Assembly (NCBI GenBank): GCA_050950205.1
Contig: JBMNHF010000007.1
Span: 186,001 to 250,000, forward strand
From: WRAV01 sp050950205
GTDB taxonomy: Bacteria > Bacillota > Clostridia > Oscillospirales > Ruminococcaceae
Length of the DNA stretch: 64,000 nt
Reading direction: 5' to 3'
Positions within the stretch are counted from its first letter, which is position 1; the number at the start of each line of letters is the position of its first letter. Positions 26,672 to 36,700 of the stretch are shown one piece after another. Position numbers and translations under genes: made by a program. Under the pieces are notes generated by a model. That model was not told where the DNA came from and made no database searches. It saw nothing but the letters and a program-made list of their open reading frames with translations.

Positions 26672-27382
26672 ATGCCGGTAGTATATCGCAGAGTTCTACT
26701 AAAACTCAGCGGAGAAGCCCTGGCAGGAAACGAGCGCTTTGGACTGGACCACGAAGCGATTCGCAATATTTGTCAGAGTGTAAAAGAATGTGTCAATTTG
26801 GGAGCCCAGATCGCAATTGTAGTGGGGGGCGGCAACTTTTGGCGTGGCCGGGAGGCCGGCAAAATGGACCGCACCCGGGCTGACCATATGGGAATGCTGG
26901 CCACCGTTATGAACTCTCTGGCTCTGGCCGACTGCTTGGAAGCTTTGGGAGTAACGGTACGGGTTCAGACCGCCATTAACATGCAGCAAATTGCCGAGCC
27001 GTACATACGCAACCGTGCGATTCGGCATATGGAAAAGGGTCGGGTGGTCATCTTTGGATGCGGTACCGGTAACCCCTTCTTTTCTACCGATACTGCCGCT
27101 GCTCTGCGGGCGGCGGAAATTGATGCCGACGTCATCTTCAAGGCATCGGTGGTGGACGGTGTGTATGACAAAGATCCATCCCGCTATCCAGACGCAGTCA
27201 AGCTGGATAAGGTCAGTTACTCCCGCATCCTTTCGGAGGATTTGGGTGTGATGGATTCCACCGCCGCCTCCATCTGTCGGGAAAACGGAATTCCCATTCA
27301 AGTATTCAGTCTCAAAGAACCTGAAAATATTGTCCGCGCATTGGGCGGAGAGGCAATTGGCACAATTGTAAAGGAGGCGTAA
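26672..27382 (+). CDS. pyrH: UMP kinase
   Basis: A 236-residue amino-acid-kinase-fold enzyme that phosphorylates UMP. RVLLKLSGEALAG opens it; GGGNFWRGR, and RAIRHMEKGRVVIFGCGTGNP are signature blocks. The ATG at 26672 has AGGAGG seven bases upstream. It is followed after four bases by frr, the near-universal pairing. Confidence 0.97.
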   Translation: MPVVYRRVLLKLSGEALAGNERFGLDHEAIRNICQSVKECVNLGAQIAIVVGGGNFWRGREAGKMDRTRADHMGMLATVMNSLALADCLEALGVTVRVQTAINMQQIAEPYIRNRAIRHMEKGRVVIFGCGTGNPFFSTDTAAALRAAEIDADVIFKASVVDGVYDKDPSRYPDAVKLDKVSYSRILSEDLGVMDSTAASICRENGIPIQVFSLKEPENIVRALGGEAIGTIVKEA

Positions 27383-27386
27383 TGCA

Positions 27387-27941
27387 ATGGAGAGTCTTTT
27401 AAAGGTAGCAGAAGAAAAAATGAAGAAAACCCTGAGCGTTTTGCAATCCGATCTTGGTACCATTCGCGCAGGACGAGCTAACCCTGCCCTGCTGGAAAAA
27501 ATTCAGGTGGATTACTACGGCACACCCACCCCCATTCAGCAGATGGCAGCGGTTTCGGTAGCCGAAGCTCGCATCCTGGTGATTCAGCCTTGGGATAAAT
27601 CCTCCATGGGCGCCATCGAAAGGGCGATTCAAAAGTCAGATTTGGGCATTAACCCCACCAACGACGGAAACGTCATCCGCATTGTCTTTCCCCAACCCAC
27701 CGAGGAGCGCCGCAAGGAGCTGTGCAAGCAGGTAAGGGCCATTGCGGAAGAGGCCAAGGTTGCCATTCGCTCCATTCGAAGAGATGCCAACGATAAGGCA
27801 AAGGCCCAAAAGAAGGCTTCCGAAATTACCGAGGACGATCTGAAGGTGTTGGAAAAGGATATTCAGACCTTGACCGACAATCATATCAAGGAAATTGACA
27901 AAATTGCCGCTGCCAAGGAAAAAGAAATCCTGGAAATATAA
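27387..27941 (+). CDS. frr: Ribosome recycling factor
   Basis: A 184-residue factor that, with EF-G, splits the ribosome after termination. LGTIRAGRANPALL and the C-terminal DDLKVLEKDIQTLTDNHIKEID are characteristic, and the length is standard. It starts four bases after the pyrH stop. Confidence 0.98.
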   Translation: MESLLKVAEEKMKKTLSVLQSDLGTIRAGRANPALLEKIQVDYYGTPTPIQQMAAVSVAEARILVIQPWDKSSMGAIERAIQKSDLGINPTNDGNVIRIVFPQPTEERRKELCKQVRAIAEEAKVAIRSIRRDANDKAKAQKKASEITEDDLKVLEKDIQTLTDNHIKEIDKIAAAKEKEILEI

Positions 27942-27964
27942 CGCTGAAAGGGCATTGATTTGCA

Positions 27965-28006
27965 GGGAAGCCACAGGTAACCTTTTTTGGCTGCCGATGG
28001 CTTCCC
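27965..28006 (+). other. Stem-loop between frr and uppS
   Basis: GGGAAGCCA pairs with TGGCTTCCC across a 24-nt loop. There is no U-run, so it is more likely an mRNA stability or processing element than a terminator. It lies just ahead of the weak uppS ribosome site. Confidence 0.4.
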
Positions 28007-28024
28007 CTCGCCTTTGTTGCCCGG

Positions 28025-28744
28025 ATGGGACCGATTATGACGCAATCTAAGACCCTGCCCAACCATGTGGGCATCATTATGGACGGAAACGGACGCTGGG
28101 CCACAGCTCGGGGACTTTCCCGCAACCGGGGCCACCAACGGGGTGCCGAAGTGTTTGGCGAAATTGTCCGCCACGCCAAAGAGCTGGGCATCCCCTATCT
28201 GACCGTCTATGCTTTTTCCACCGAAAATTGGAACCGCCCCCCCGAGGAAGTTGCGGGCATTATGAATTTGCTGCGCAGCTATCTGCGGGATGCCAACCGA
28301 TACCGGAAGGAAAATGTCAAAACCCTGATCATTGGAGACAGAACTCCTCTGGATGCGGATCTAATCGAAATGATTGCCAAGGTGGAGGAGGGCAGCCGGA
28401 ACAACACCGGCATTCACGTCAACATTGGCCTAAACTACGGAGGGCGGAACGAGCTGGTTCATGCCGCTCGTAAAATTGCCGCCATGATGTTGGAGGGCTC
28501 CGTTCCCCTGCAGGGGGTGGACCATGCCCTGCTGGAAAGCTGCCTTTACACCGCCGGACAGCCGGATGTGGATTTGATTATCCGCACCGGCGGCGAGCAG
28601 CGGATCTCCAATTTTCTGCTCTGGCAAGGGGCTTACGCCGAATTTATCTTTACCCCCACCCTTTGGCCGGACTTTACCGCCGCCGATCTGGACGCCGCGC
28701 TGGAGGAATATTCCCGCCGGGAAAGGCGAATGGGTGGCATTTGA
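28025..28744 (+). CDS. uppS: Isoprenyl transferase (undecaprenyl diphosphate synthase)
   Basis: A 239-residue cis-prenyltransferase that makes the C55 lipid carrier for the cell wall. HVGIIMDGNGRWA contains the catalytic Asp, AFSTENWNRP follows, and RTGGEQRISNFLLWQGAYAEF is close to the family's C-terminal block. Starts at 28025 or 28037 are both possible and neither has a good ribosome site. It leads the lipid and isoprenoid genes cdsA, dxr and ispG. Confidence 0.96.
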   Translation: MGPIMTQSKTLPNHVGIIMDGNGRWATARGLSRNRGHQRGAEVFGEIVRHAKELGIPYLTVYAFSTENWNRPPEEVAGIMNLLRSYLRDANRYRKENVKTLIIGDRTPLDADLIEMIAKVEEGSRNNTGIHVNIGLNYGGRNELVHAARKIAAMMLEGSVPLQGVDHALLESCLYTAGQPDVDLIIRTGGEQRISNFLLWQGAYAEFIFTPTLWPDFTAADLDAALEEYSRRERRMGGI

Positions 28745-28886
28745 TCGGCGCTGTGGGACTTTTCAAAATCTCGGGGGAGAAGCCTTTGTCGGTGCAGAGC
28801 GCTCTCCTGCCCCTTGGATGGGCGGAAAGCAGCCATTGGGTCAAGTTGATTACAGAACGATTGCTCCACAAGAAAGGGGTATCTGC

Positions 28887-29730
28887 TTGAAGGTCAGAAT
28901 TCTCACTGCCATGGTGCTCCTTTGCATCCTGACGGTAGTGCTGGTTTTTTTAAACACTCTGCTCCTCAACGCCGTGGTGGGCCTGATTTCCATTCTGGCG
29001 GTTTACGAGTTGCTTTCCGCCACCAATTTGCTCCGCTTTCGGGGATTAACGGTCCTCACCGTCATACAGGCTTTGGTGCTGGCCTTTTTGAGAACTCATT
29101 ATTTGTGGCATTTCATCATCCCCATTTTGCTGGTTATTATTTTGGGGTATTTTACTTTGCTCATTAAAAATTTTGGAACCATGAAGGTTGAACATCTGGC
29201 CATGTCCTTTTTGTTCAGCACTCTGATTCCCTTGTTTTTTTCCCTGCGCCATTCATATCCGAGACGACCACGGAGTGGTAAAGGGCGGATTTTATCTGCT
29301 GGTAGCCATGGGAGCTGCTTGGCTCTCGGACACCGGAGCTTATTTTGTGGGCACTTTTTTTGGGCAAACACAAGCTGGCCCCCAAAGTTAGTCCCAAGAA
29401 AACGGTGGAGGGCTCGGTGGGGGGGGCTGATAGCCTCTACCCTGCTCATTCTGCTGATTGGGGCAGGCTACACTTCCCTATCTGGCGAGTAAGGGAGTGA
29501 CGGTTCAAATTCATTACCTGCTGCTTGCTTTTCTAACCCCCATTTATTCCGCCATCGGAATGCTGGGGGATTTGTCCGCTTCCACCATTAAGCGGGAATA
29601 CGGCGTCAAGGACTACAGCAACATCATGCCGGGTCACGGCGGAATTCTGGACCGGTTCGACAGTCTGATGTTTACCCTTCCCGCTGTGTACGCCACCGTT
29701 CGCCATATCGATCTGTTTACCTTTCTGTAG
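28887..29730 (+). CDS. cdsA: Phosphatidate cytidylyltransferase, interrupted by four frameshifts
   Basis: CdsA makes CDP-diacylglycerol for phospholipid synthesis. Reading begins at TTG 28887 (AAAGGGG upstream). It must change frame near 29235 (T7), 29355 (T7), 29419 (G8) and about 29459 (G4). With one base dropped at each, the protein is continuous, including GTFLGKHKLAPKVSPKKTVEG and the C-terminal KDYSNIMPGHGGILDRFDS signature, at about 280 residues. As written, it is broken into several frames. All four shifts are +1 at homopolymers and the gene is normally essential, so base-calling error is the likeliest cause. Confidence 0.85.
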
Positions 29731-29855
29731 CAAACTTGCGTCCGGGTGAGGAATCTCGCGACGCCTTTACATAATTGCACACCCATGTTCATACACTCAA
29801 AGAGAGGCCGATTTCTAAAAGAAAGGCGGCCGCAAGTACGAAAGCGAGGCAACCA

Positions 29856-31031
29856 TTGACACCGTTTTCTAACATGTGTATATCGGTGCTGGGTTCCACC
29901 GGGTCCATTGGCCGCCAGACTCTGGATGTCTGCCGCAGCCTTAAAATCCGGCCGGTAGCCCTCACCGCTCATTCCAATCTAGAGCTTTTGGAGGCGCAGG
30001 CCCGGGAGTTTTTGCCTCAGCTGGTGGTGGTGGCCAAGGAGTCGCTGGCTTCTTCCCTTAAAGTGGCACTGGCGGACACCCCGGTGCAGGTGAAAACAGG
30101 GCCTAAGGCCCTGGAGGAAGCGGCTACCCTGCCCCAAGCCCACACGGTGGTGGGAGCCATTGTAGGGGTGGCGGGCCTTGCCCCGGTGCTGGCAGCCGCC
30201 AAGGCAGGCAAGACCATTGCTCTGGCCAACAAAGAGCCTTTGGTGTCGGCGGGGGCACTGGTCACCCAAGCGGTACGGGAGCACGGAGCACGGCTTCTTC
30301 CAGTGGACAGCGAGCACAGCGCCATCTTTCAATGCCTCCATGCTGGAGAGCACAGAGATGTGGTAAAAATACTGCTCACCGCTTCCGGCGGGCCCTTTTT
30401 TGGGAACAGCAAGGAAGAGCTGGCTGCGGTTACTGCCGCCGATGCTCTCAAACACCCCAACTGGGTCATGGGGGCCAAGGTGACGGTGGACAGCGCCACT
30501 TTGATGAACAAAGGGCTGGAATTTATCGAAGCTATGTGGCTGTTTGATCTCGCCCCCGAGCAGATTGAGGTTGTGGTTCACCGGCAGAGCATCGTCCATT
30601 CGGGGGTTTTCTTTGCCGACGGCAGTCTGATCGCTCAAATGGGGGTGCCGGATATGCGGGCGGCCATTCAGTATGCTCTCACCTATCCCCGCCGGTATCC
30701 GGTGCAGGGGATGTCCCCTTTGAGCCTGACCCAAATCGGCTCTCTCACCTTTGCCAGCCCCGACCGCGACACCTTTCCCTGCCTTGCTGCCTGCGAAGGG
30801 GCGGCCCGCAAGGGCGGACTGTATCCGGCGGCAGTGAACGGAGCCAACGAGGGGGCGGTGGCTCTCTTTTTGGATGGAAAGATCTCCTTCCTGCAAATTG
30901 GGGAGCTGGTGCAGGGAACGTTGGAGGAGCTGAACCTTCCCCATGAAGTCACCCTTGCCTCGGTGCTGGAGGCCGATGCCGCCGGCCGGGAATATGCCCG
31001 TCAATTCCATCAAAACAGAGGTACGAAATGA
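29856..31031 (+). CDS. dxr: 1-deoxy-D-xylulose 5-phosphate reductoisomerase
   Basis: The second enzyme of the MEP isoprenoid pathway. The NADPH motif ISVLGSTGSIGRQTLDV is at the N-terminus; ANKEPLVSAG, LPVDSEHSAIFQCL and MNKGLEFIEAMWLF are family blocks (the usual KE-S-LV loop reads KEPLV). TTG 29856 has GAGG six bases upstream; ATG 29874 matches the family start but has no ribosome site. The stop overlaps the rseP ATG, a coupled pair. Confidence 0.95.
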   Translation: MTPFSNMCISVLGSTGSIGRQTLDVCRSLKIRPVALTAHSNLELLEAQAREFLPQLVVVAKESLASSLKVALADTPVQVKTGPKALEEAATLPQAHTVVGAIVGVAGLAPVLAAAKAGKTIALANKEPLVSAGALVTQAVREHGARLLPVDSEHSAIFQCLHAGEHRDVVKILLTASGGPFFGNSKEELAAVTAADALKHPNWVMGAKVTVDSATLMNKGLEFIEAMWLFDLAPEQIEVVVHRQSIVHSGVFFADGSLIAQMGVPDMRAAIQYALTYPRRYPVQGMSPLSLTQIGSLTFASPDRDTFPCLAACEGAARKGGLYPAAVNGANEGAVALFLDGKISFLQIGELVQGTLEELNLPHEVTLASVLEADAAGREYARQFHQNRGTK

Positions 31032-32122
31032 ATATCTTTGTCACCGTCATTGCAGCCGTTTTTGTTTTTAGCATCCTTATCTTGATTCACGAATTGGGGC
31101 ACTTTATCACCGCCAAACTCAGCGGCATTCAGGTCAATGAATTTGCTTTGGGAATGGGCCCCAAGCTGATTTCCTTCCAATCGGGGGAAACGGTTTATTC
31201 CCTGCGCCTTTTTCCGGTCGGCGGTTTTTGCGCCATGGAGGGAGAGGATGAGGAGAGCAACAATCCCAGAGCCTTTGGCAAAGCGGCCATCTGGAAGCGG
31301 GCCATTGTTCTGGTGGCCGGCTCGGCCATGAATCTGCTGCTGGGACTTTTGGTTCTCACCTGGTTTTCCTCCCAGCTCAACCTGATCGGCACCACCCAGG
31401 TGGCCCGTTTTTCGGAAAACGCCGTCACCAATCAGGTGCTGCAGCAGGGGGATATCATCACCCGGGTCAACGGCAAAAAGGTGCGCACCAGCAACGACCT
31501 GCAATACCAGCTGATGCGGGACCAGGACGGAGTGTTCGAGATGGAAGTGGAGCGGGAGGGGCGGCGAATCCCCCTTACTGTCACCTTTTCCATGGTGGAG
31601 GCGGATCAGGGTATTTTTCTCCCCGTGCTGGACTTTATGGTGGTAGGGGTGGAAAAAACCCCCGGACGGGTCATTGCCAATGCCTTTGACTGGACCGGTA
31701 TGTATATCAAACAGGTTTGGGGTTCTCTGGTGGATCTGATCACCGGGCGGTTTACTCTGGCTCAACTTTCGGGGCCGGTGGGGGTGACCAGCGTCATCGG
31801 GGAGGCTGCCTCCAGCGGATATGCCGCCGGATACCAGCAGGGCGGCTTTTGGGAAGGGTTTCGGCAAAGTGTGTTGAGCATTCTTCACCTTATGAGCTTT
31901 ATCACCGTCAATCTGGGGGTGTTTAACCTTCTCCCCCTGCCCGCTCTGGATGGGGGACGGCTGCTCTTTTTGGCCATCGAGGCGGTTCGCCGCAAGCCTT
32001 TGCCCGCCAAGTATGAGTCTTTTGTGACGGCCACCGGATTTTTGTTGCTCATCGGCCTGATTATTGTGGTCACCTTTAACGACATCGCCAAGCTGGTGTC
32101 GTCCATTTTAGGGGGAGCATAG
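31028..32122 (+). CDS. rseP: RIP metalloprotease RseP (site-2 protease)
   Basis: A 364-residue intramembrane zinc protease. HELGH (His21, Glu22, His25) lies in the first membrane helix, followed by a PDZ domain (GDIITRVNGKKV). NLLPLPALDGGRL supplies the third metal ligand. It cuts membrane anchors such as anti-sigma factors and remnant signal peptides. It overlaps dxr by four bases and is followed by ispG two bases after its stop. Confidence 0.96.
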   Translation: MNIFVTVIAAVFVFSILILIHELGHFITAKLSGIQVNEFALGMGPKLISFQSGETVYSLRLFPVGGFCAMEGEDEESNNPRAFGKAAIWKRAIVLVAGSAMNLLLGLLVLTWFSSQLNLIGTTQVARFSENAVTNQVLQQGDIITRVNGKKVRTSNDLQYQLMRDQDGVFEMEVEREGRRIPLTVTFSMVEADQGIFLPVLDFMVVGVEKTPGRVIANAFDWTGMYIKQVWGSLVDLITGRFTLAQLSGPVGVTSVIGEAASSGYAAGYQQGGFWEGFRQSVLSILHLMSFITVNLGVFNLLPLPALDGGRLLFLAIEAVRRKPLPAKYESFVTATGFLLLIGLIIVVTFNDIAKLVSSILGGA

Positions 32123-32124
32123 TC

Positions 32125-33180
32125 TTGAAAAAACACACTACCAAGCAAGTGATGGTCGGGGGAGTCGCCATTGGTGGCGGCGCTCCCGTTTCGATTCAGT
32201 CCATGCTCAGCACACCGGCACATGACATCCAAGCCAATGTCGTGCAAGCTAGGGAGCTGAAGGAGGCCGGCTGCGATATTTTGCGGGTGGCCATTCCCAA
32301 CCGGGAAAGTGTCGCCCTCATCCCCGCCATCAAACAAGAAGTGGACATGCCTTTGGTGGCGGATATTCACTTTGACCATCGGCTGGCTCTGGAGGCGGTG
32401 GCGGCAGGAGCCGATAAAATCCGCCTCAACCCCGGGAACATCGGCGGAGAAGAAAACGTGCGCCAAGTGGCAAAGGCCTGCCGCCAACACAAGGTTCCCA
32501 TCCGGGTGGGGGTAAATTCCGGCTCCGTGGAAAGGGATCTTTTGGAGCGGTACGGGCGCACCCCCCAAGCTCTGGCCCAAAGTGCTCTGCGCCATGTGGA
32601 TATGTTGGAGCGCTGTGACTTTACCGACATTGTGGTGGCCATCAAGTCCAGCGACGCCGCCGAAACGGTGGCAGCCAACCGGTTGCTGGCCAAACAGACC
32701 ATCTACCCCCTGCATCTGGGGGTGACGGAGGCGGGCACCCCCACCATGGGGATATTAAAATCCGCCGCCGCACTGGGAAGCCTTTTGCTGGACGGCATTG
32801 GCAACACCATTCGCATCTCCCTCACCGCCCCGCCTGTGGAGGAAGTTCGGGTTGCCCAAAACCTGCTCAAAGCTCTGGGATTGCGGGGGGGAATTCGCAT
32901 CATTTCCTGCCCCACCTGCGGCCGGTGCAATATTGAGCTGATGGAGCTTGCCGCTCAGGTGGAGGAAGCGCTGTCCGGGCTGGAGGGCAATCTCACCGTA
33001 GCGGTGATGGGCTGCGCCGTCAACGGCCCCGGAGAGGCCTCCCACGCCGATATTGGTGTGGCGGGGGGCAAGGGAGAAGGCCTTCTCTTCGCCAAGGGAA
33101 AGCCCATCCAAAAAGTCCCCTACCACGAAATTCTACCCCATATCGTAGAACTTGCCCGGGAAGCTTTGAAACAAACCTGA
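32125..33180 (+). CDS. ispG: 4-hydroxy-3-methylbut-2-en-1-yl diphosphate synthase
   Basis: A 351-residue [4Fe-4S] enzyme of the MEP pathway that makes HMBPP. Cluster cysteines are in ISCPTCGRCNIE and the MGCAVNGPGEA motif; QSMLSTPAHD near the N-terminus is typical (usually QSMTNT). The TTG start at 32125 has GGGGGAG upstream. It completes the dxr-rseP-ispG run. Confidence 0.96.
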   Translation: MKKHTTKQVMVGGVAIGGGAPVSIQSMLSTPAHDIQANVVQARELKEAGCDILRVAIPNRESVALIPAIKQEVDMPLVADIHFDHRLALEAVAAGADKIRLNPGNIGGEENVRQVAKACRQHKVPIRVGVNSGSVERDLLERYGRTPQALAQSALRHVDMLERCDFTDIVVAIKSSDAAETVAANRLLAKQTIYPLHLGVTEAGTPTMGILKSAAALGSLLLDGIGNTIRISLTAPPVEEVRVAQNLLKALGLRGGIRIISCPTCGRCNIELMELAAQVEEALSGLEGNLTVAVMGCAVNGPGEASHADIGVAGGKGEGLLFAKGKPIQKVPYHEILPHIVELAREALKQT

Positions 33181-33208
33181 GGCTTTATTACTTGCTGGAG
33201 GTGAGCCC

Positions 33209-33622
33209 ATGTGGGTGTTGTGGGCCCTGTTGGGAGCATTTTTTGCAGCGTGCACCTCCATCCTTGCCAAAATCGGGATGGAAGGCGTCAATTCTAATTT
33301 GGCTACCGCCTTGCGAACCACCGTTGTTTTGGTGATGGCGTGGGGAATTGTGTTTGCCACCGGAAAACAACACGAGATGGGCCAGATCGGTGGGAAGAGT
33401 TGGATATTTCTAATTCTTTCGGGAATTGCCACCGGCCTTTCGTGGATCTTTTTCTTTTACGCCTTGCAGATTGGGGACGCTTCCAAGGTGGTGCCGGTGG
33501 ATAAGTTCAGCGTCGTCATCACCATGATTTTGGCCTTTGTGGTATTGGGCGAACCTGTCACCCCCAAAACCATTCTGGGGGGTCTTGCCATTGCCCTGGG
33601 CACACTGATCCTTGCTCTATAA
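33209..33622 (+). CDS. Half-size EamA/DMT-superfamily transporter
   Basis: A 137-residue protein with about five hydrophobic helices and one EamA repeat; the C-terminal run VPVDKFSVVITMILAFVVLGEP is typical. Half-size members work as dimers. The substrate is unknown. GGAGG lies nine bases before the ATG. It is 28 bp after ispG and probably the end of that transcript. Confidence 0.85.
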   Translation: MWVLWALLGAFFAACTSILAKIGMEGVNSNLATALRTTVVLVMAWGIVFATGKQHEMGQIGGKSWIFLILSGIATGLSWIFFFYALQIGDASKVVPVDKFSVVITMILAFVVLGEPVTPKTILGGLAIALGTLILAL

Positions 33623-33649
33623 GTGATTGTAAAAATATCGGGAATTTTG

Positions 33650-33675
33650 AAATCCCGCGGAATGGCGCGGGATTT
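33650..33675. terminator. Stem-loop between the transporter and polC
   Basis: Ten-base-pair stem AAATCCCGCG / CGCGGGATTT with a six-base loop. No plus-strand U-run follows, so termination would be weak; on the minus strand the hairpin is followed by TCAAAATTCC. Confidence 0.45.
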
Positions 33676-33711
33676 AACAGAATGCAAATACAGTGGAGGA
33701 ACTCTTTACAT

Positions 33712-36700
33712 ATGCCTACCTTTTCCCAGCTATTTGGCGCTCATCTCCATCCCGGAGAGATCTGCCTGCCCGACGGGCAGGTGCAGAACGTGCATCTGGA
33801 CAAGCCCGCCGGCATCATGGAAATTTGGGTGCAGTTTGATGCCCCTGTTTCCCGTTCTGTCCTCAAGCAGGCGGGGAGTAAGCTGGCAGATGCGTTGCAG
33901 ATGCAGTGCTGCCATCTGTACCCCCGCTATGCCCCGGAGCAGTTTTCGGCCCAATATCTGCCGGAGCTGGTGGATGCTCTGCGAGAGGAGGGGCTGCCGG
34001 CCAACGGCTTTTTTGAAGGAGCCACCGCCCAAGTAGAGGGAAGTCGCCTTATCGTCACCCTCCCCAGAGGGGGAGCTGCCTTTCTGCTGGAGTGCAACTG
34101 CGACGAAAAGATGAGCCGCACCATCCTGCAGGAATTCTCTTTGCAGATGGAGGTGGTACTGCGGGACGGAGAAAACGCCGACGCTGCGGCAGAATCGGAG
34201 TGGGCTGAAATTCTGCGCCGCAATCGGGAGCATCTGGCGGAAGCGGCCCGGCAGGCGGCCCAATCCCAGGAAGGCGCTGCCCCTCAGCGGAAAAAAAGCC
34301 GGGTCACCTTTGATATGGAGGGGCTCCCTCTGGTGGCCGACTCCATGGAGGTGCTGATGGGTAGGGCTATTCGCAATCGCCCCACCCCCCTTAAGGAAGT
34401 CAACGCCGAAACGGGAAACACCGTGGTTTGGGGAGAAATCTTCAGCGTGACCCGGCGGGAAAGCCGGGACGGCTCCAAGGCCATCTATTCCTATTGCATC
34501 ACCGATTTTACCAGCTCCAACACCGTCAAGGCCATTGTGGATATTTCCGAAGGGGCAAAGCCCGACCCACTGGCTGACCTGAAAAACGGCGATTGCATTG
34601 TGGTGCGGGGAGAAGCCGCCTACGACCGATATGACCACGAGGTGAGCATCCGGGCTCGGGATGTTTCCAGAATCGAGCGACTGCGCCGTCAGGACAACGC
34701 CCCCGTCAAACGGGTGGAGCTACATATGCACACCAATATGTCCATGATGGATGCCCTTACCCCCGCCGGCAAGCTGATTGAACGGGTTCACAGCTGGGGA
34801 CATCCGGCGGTGGCCATCACCGATCACGGCGTGGTGCAGGCCTTTCCCGACGCCATGAACGCCGCCGCCAAAATTCGCAAAAAGGACCCCGATTTTAAAG
34901 TGATTTACGGGGTGGAATGCTATCTGGTCAACGACACCACCCGAATTGTCACCGGAAAAAGCGATGTCCCCTTTGATGGAGAATTTATCATCTTTGATTT
35001 GGAAACCACCGGATTTTCCGCCGCCGGGGATCGCATCACCGAAATCGGCGCCGTGCGAATTCGAGGGGAGCAGATTCTGGATTCCTTTTCCACCTTTGTC
35101 AATCCGGGCCGCAGCTTAAGCTCCGAGATCATCAAGGTGACCGGCATCACCGACGAGATGCTTCAAGACGCCCCCAAGGAGGAGGAGGCCCTCCAAGCTT
35201 TTTACCGCTTTATTGGGGACGAAAAAGCTACCTTGGTGGCCCACAACGCCTCCTTTGACATGGGCTTTCTCCGGGCGGCCGCCAAGCGGTGCAACTTAAA
35301 ATGCCTTTTTTCCAGCATCGACACGGTGCCCATGAGCCGTTCCCTGTTCAAACAGCTCAAAAAGCACTCTCTGGACAGCGTGGCCAAGCATCTGGGCTTT
35401 GAGTTTAAACATCATCGGGCCAACGAGGATGCAGCGGTGCTGGCCAAAATCTTCCTCAAGATGCTGGAACTGCTCCGCACCGAGCGGGGCGCCACCTCTA
35501 CCGGCATGATTAACTCGGTCTGTGTGGAGGAGGACCCCAAAAGCCTCCACGCTTATCATCAGATTCTGTTGGTAAAAAATCTAACCGGTCTAAAAAATCT
35601 TTACAAGCTCATCTCTTTCAGCCATTTGGAATATTACTACCGGGTCCCCCGCATTCCCAAAAGCGTGCTGACCGAGCACCGGGAGGGCCTGATTGTGGGC
35701 AGCGCCTGCGAGGCGGGCGAGCTGTTCCGAGCGATCACCGCCGGAAAAAGCTGGACCGAGCTTTGCGAAATTGCCGGATTTTACGATTACCTGGAAATTC
35801 AGCCCACCGGCAACAACGAGTTTATGCTGCGCAAAAATCCCAACCTCACGGTGGAGGACCTGCAGGAATACAACCGCACTGTGGTCCGCTTGGGGCAGCG
35901 GCTGAACATCCCGGTGGTGGCCACCGGAGACGTTCACTTTCTGGAGCCGGAGGACGCCATCTTCCGGGAGATTCTCATGGCGGGCAAAGGCTTTGCCGAT
36001 GCCGGGCATCAAGCTCCCCTTTATCTGCACACCACCGAGGAGATGTTGGAGGAGTTCTCCTATCTCGGTGAGGAAAAAGCCTATGAGGTGGTGGTGGAAA
36101 ACCCCCGCAAAATCGCCGATTGGGTGGAGCATATCCGCCCCATTCCGGAAGGAACCTACACCCCCCACATCGAAGGCTCCGACGAAGACTTGCAGCGGAT
36201 CACCCAAGAGCGGGCCAAGGCCATTTACGGCAACCCTCTGCCGGAAATTGTGGAAAAACGGCTGAATCGGGAGCTTTCTTCCATCATCAAGCACGGATTT
36301 GCAGTGCTTTACATGATTGCCCAAAAGCTGGTGGCCAAATCGGAGGCGGATGGCTATCTGGTGGGTTCCCGGGGTTCGGTCGGCTCCTCCTTTGTGGCCA
36401 CCATGGCGGGAATTTCCGAGGTCAACCCTCTGCCCCCCCATTATGTCTGTCCCGGGTGTTGCTACACCGAATTTGTGGACGAAAGCGCTTGGGGCTCCGG
36501 TTTTGACCTGCCGGAAAAGGCCTGTCCCCACTGCTCCACCCCCCTGAACCGGGACGGCCACAACATTCCCTTTGAAACCTTCCTCGGCTTTGACGGGGAC
36601 AAGGCCCCCGACATTGACCTTAACTTTTCCGGCGAATATCAGGCCACCGCCCACAAATACACCGAGGAGCTGTTTGGTTCCGACCATGTGTTTAAAGCGG

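Noticed and set aside
28887..29730. cdsA as a genuine decayed pseudogene
   Set aside because: All four shifts are +1 at homopolymers and the restored protein is fully conserved; sequence error explains it better, though not proven.
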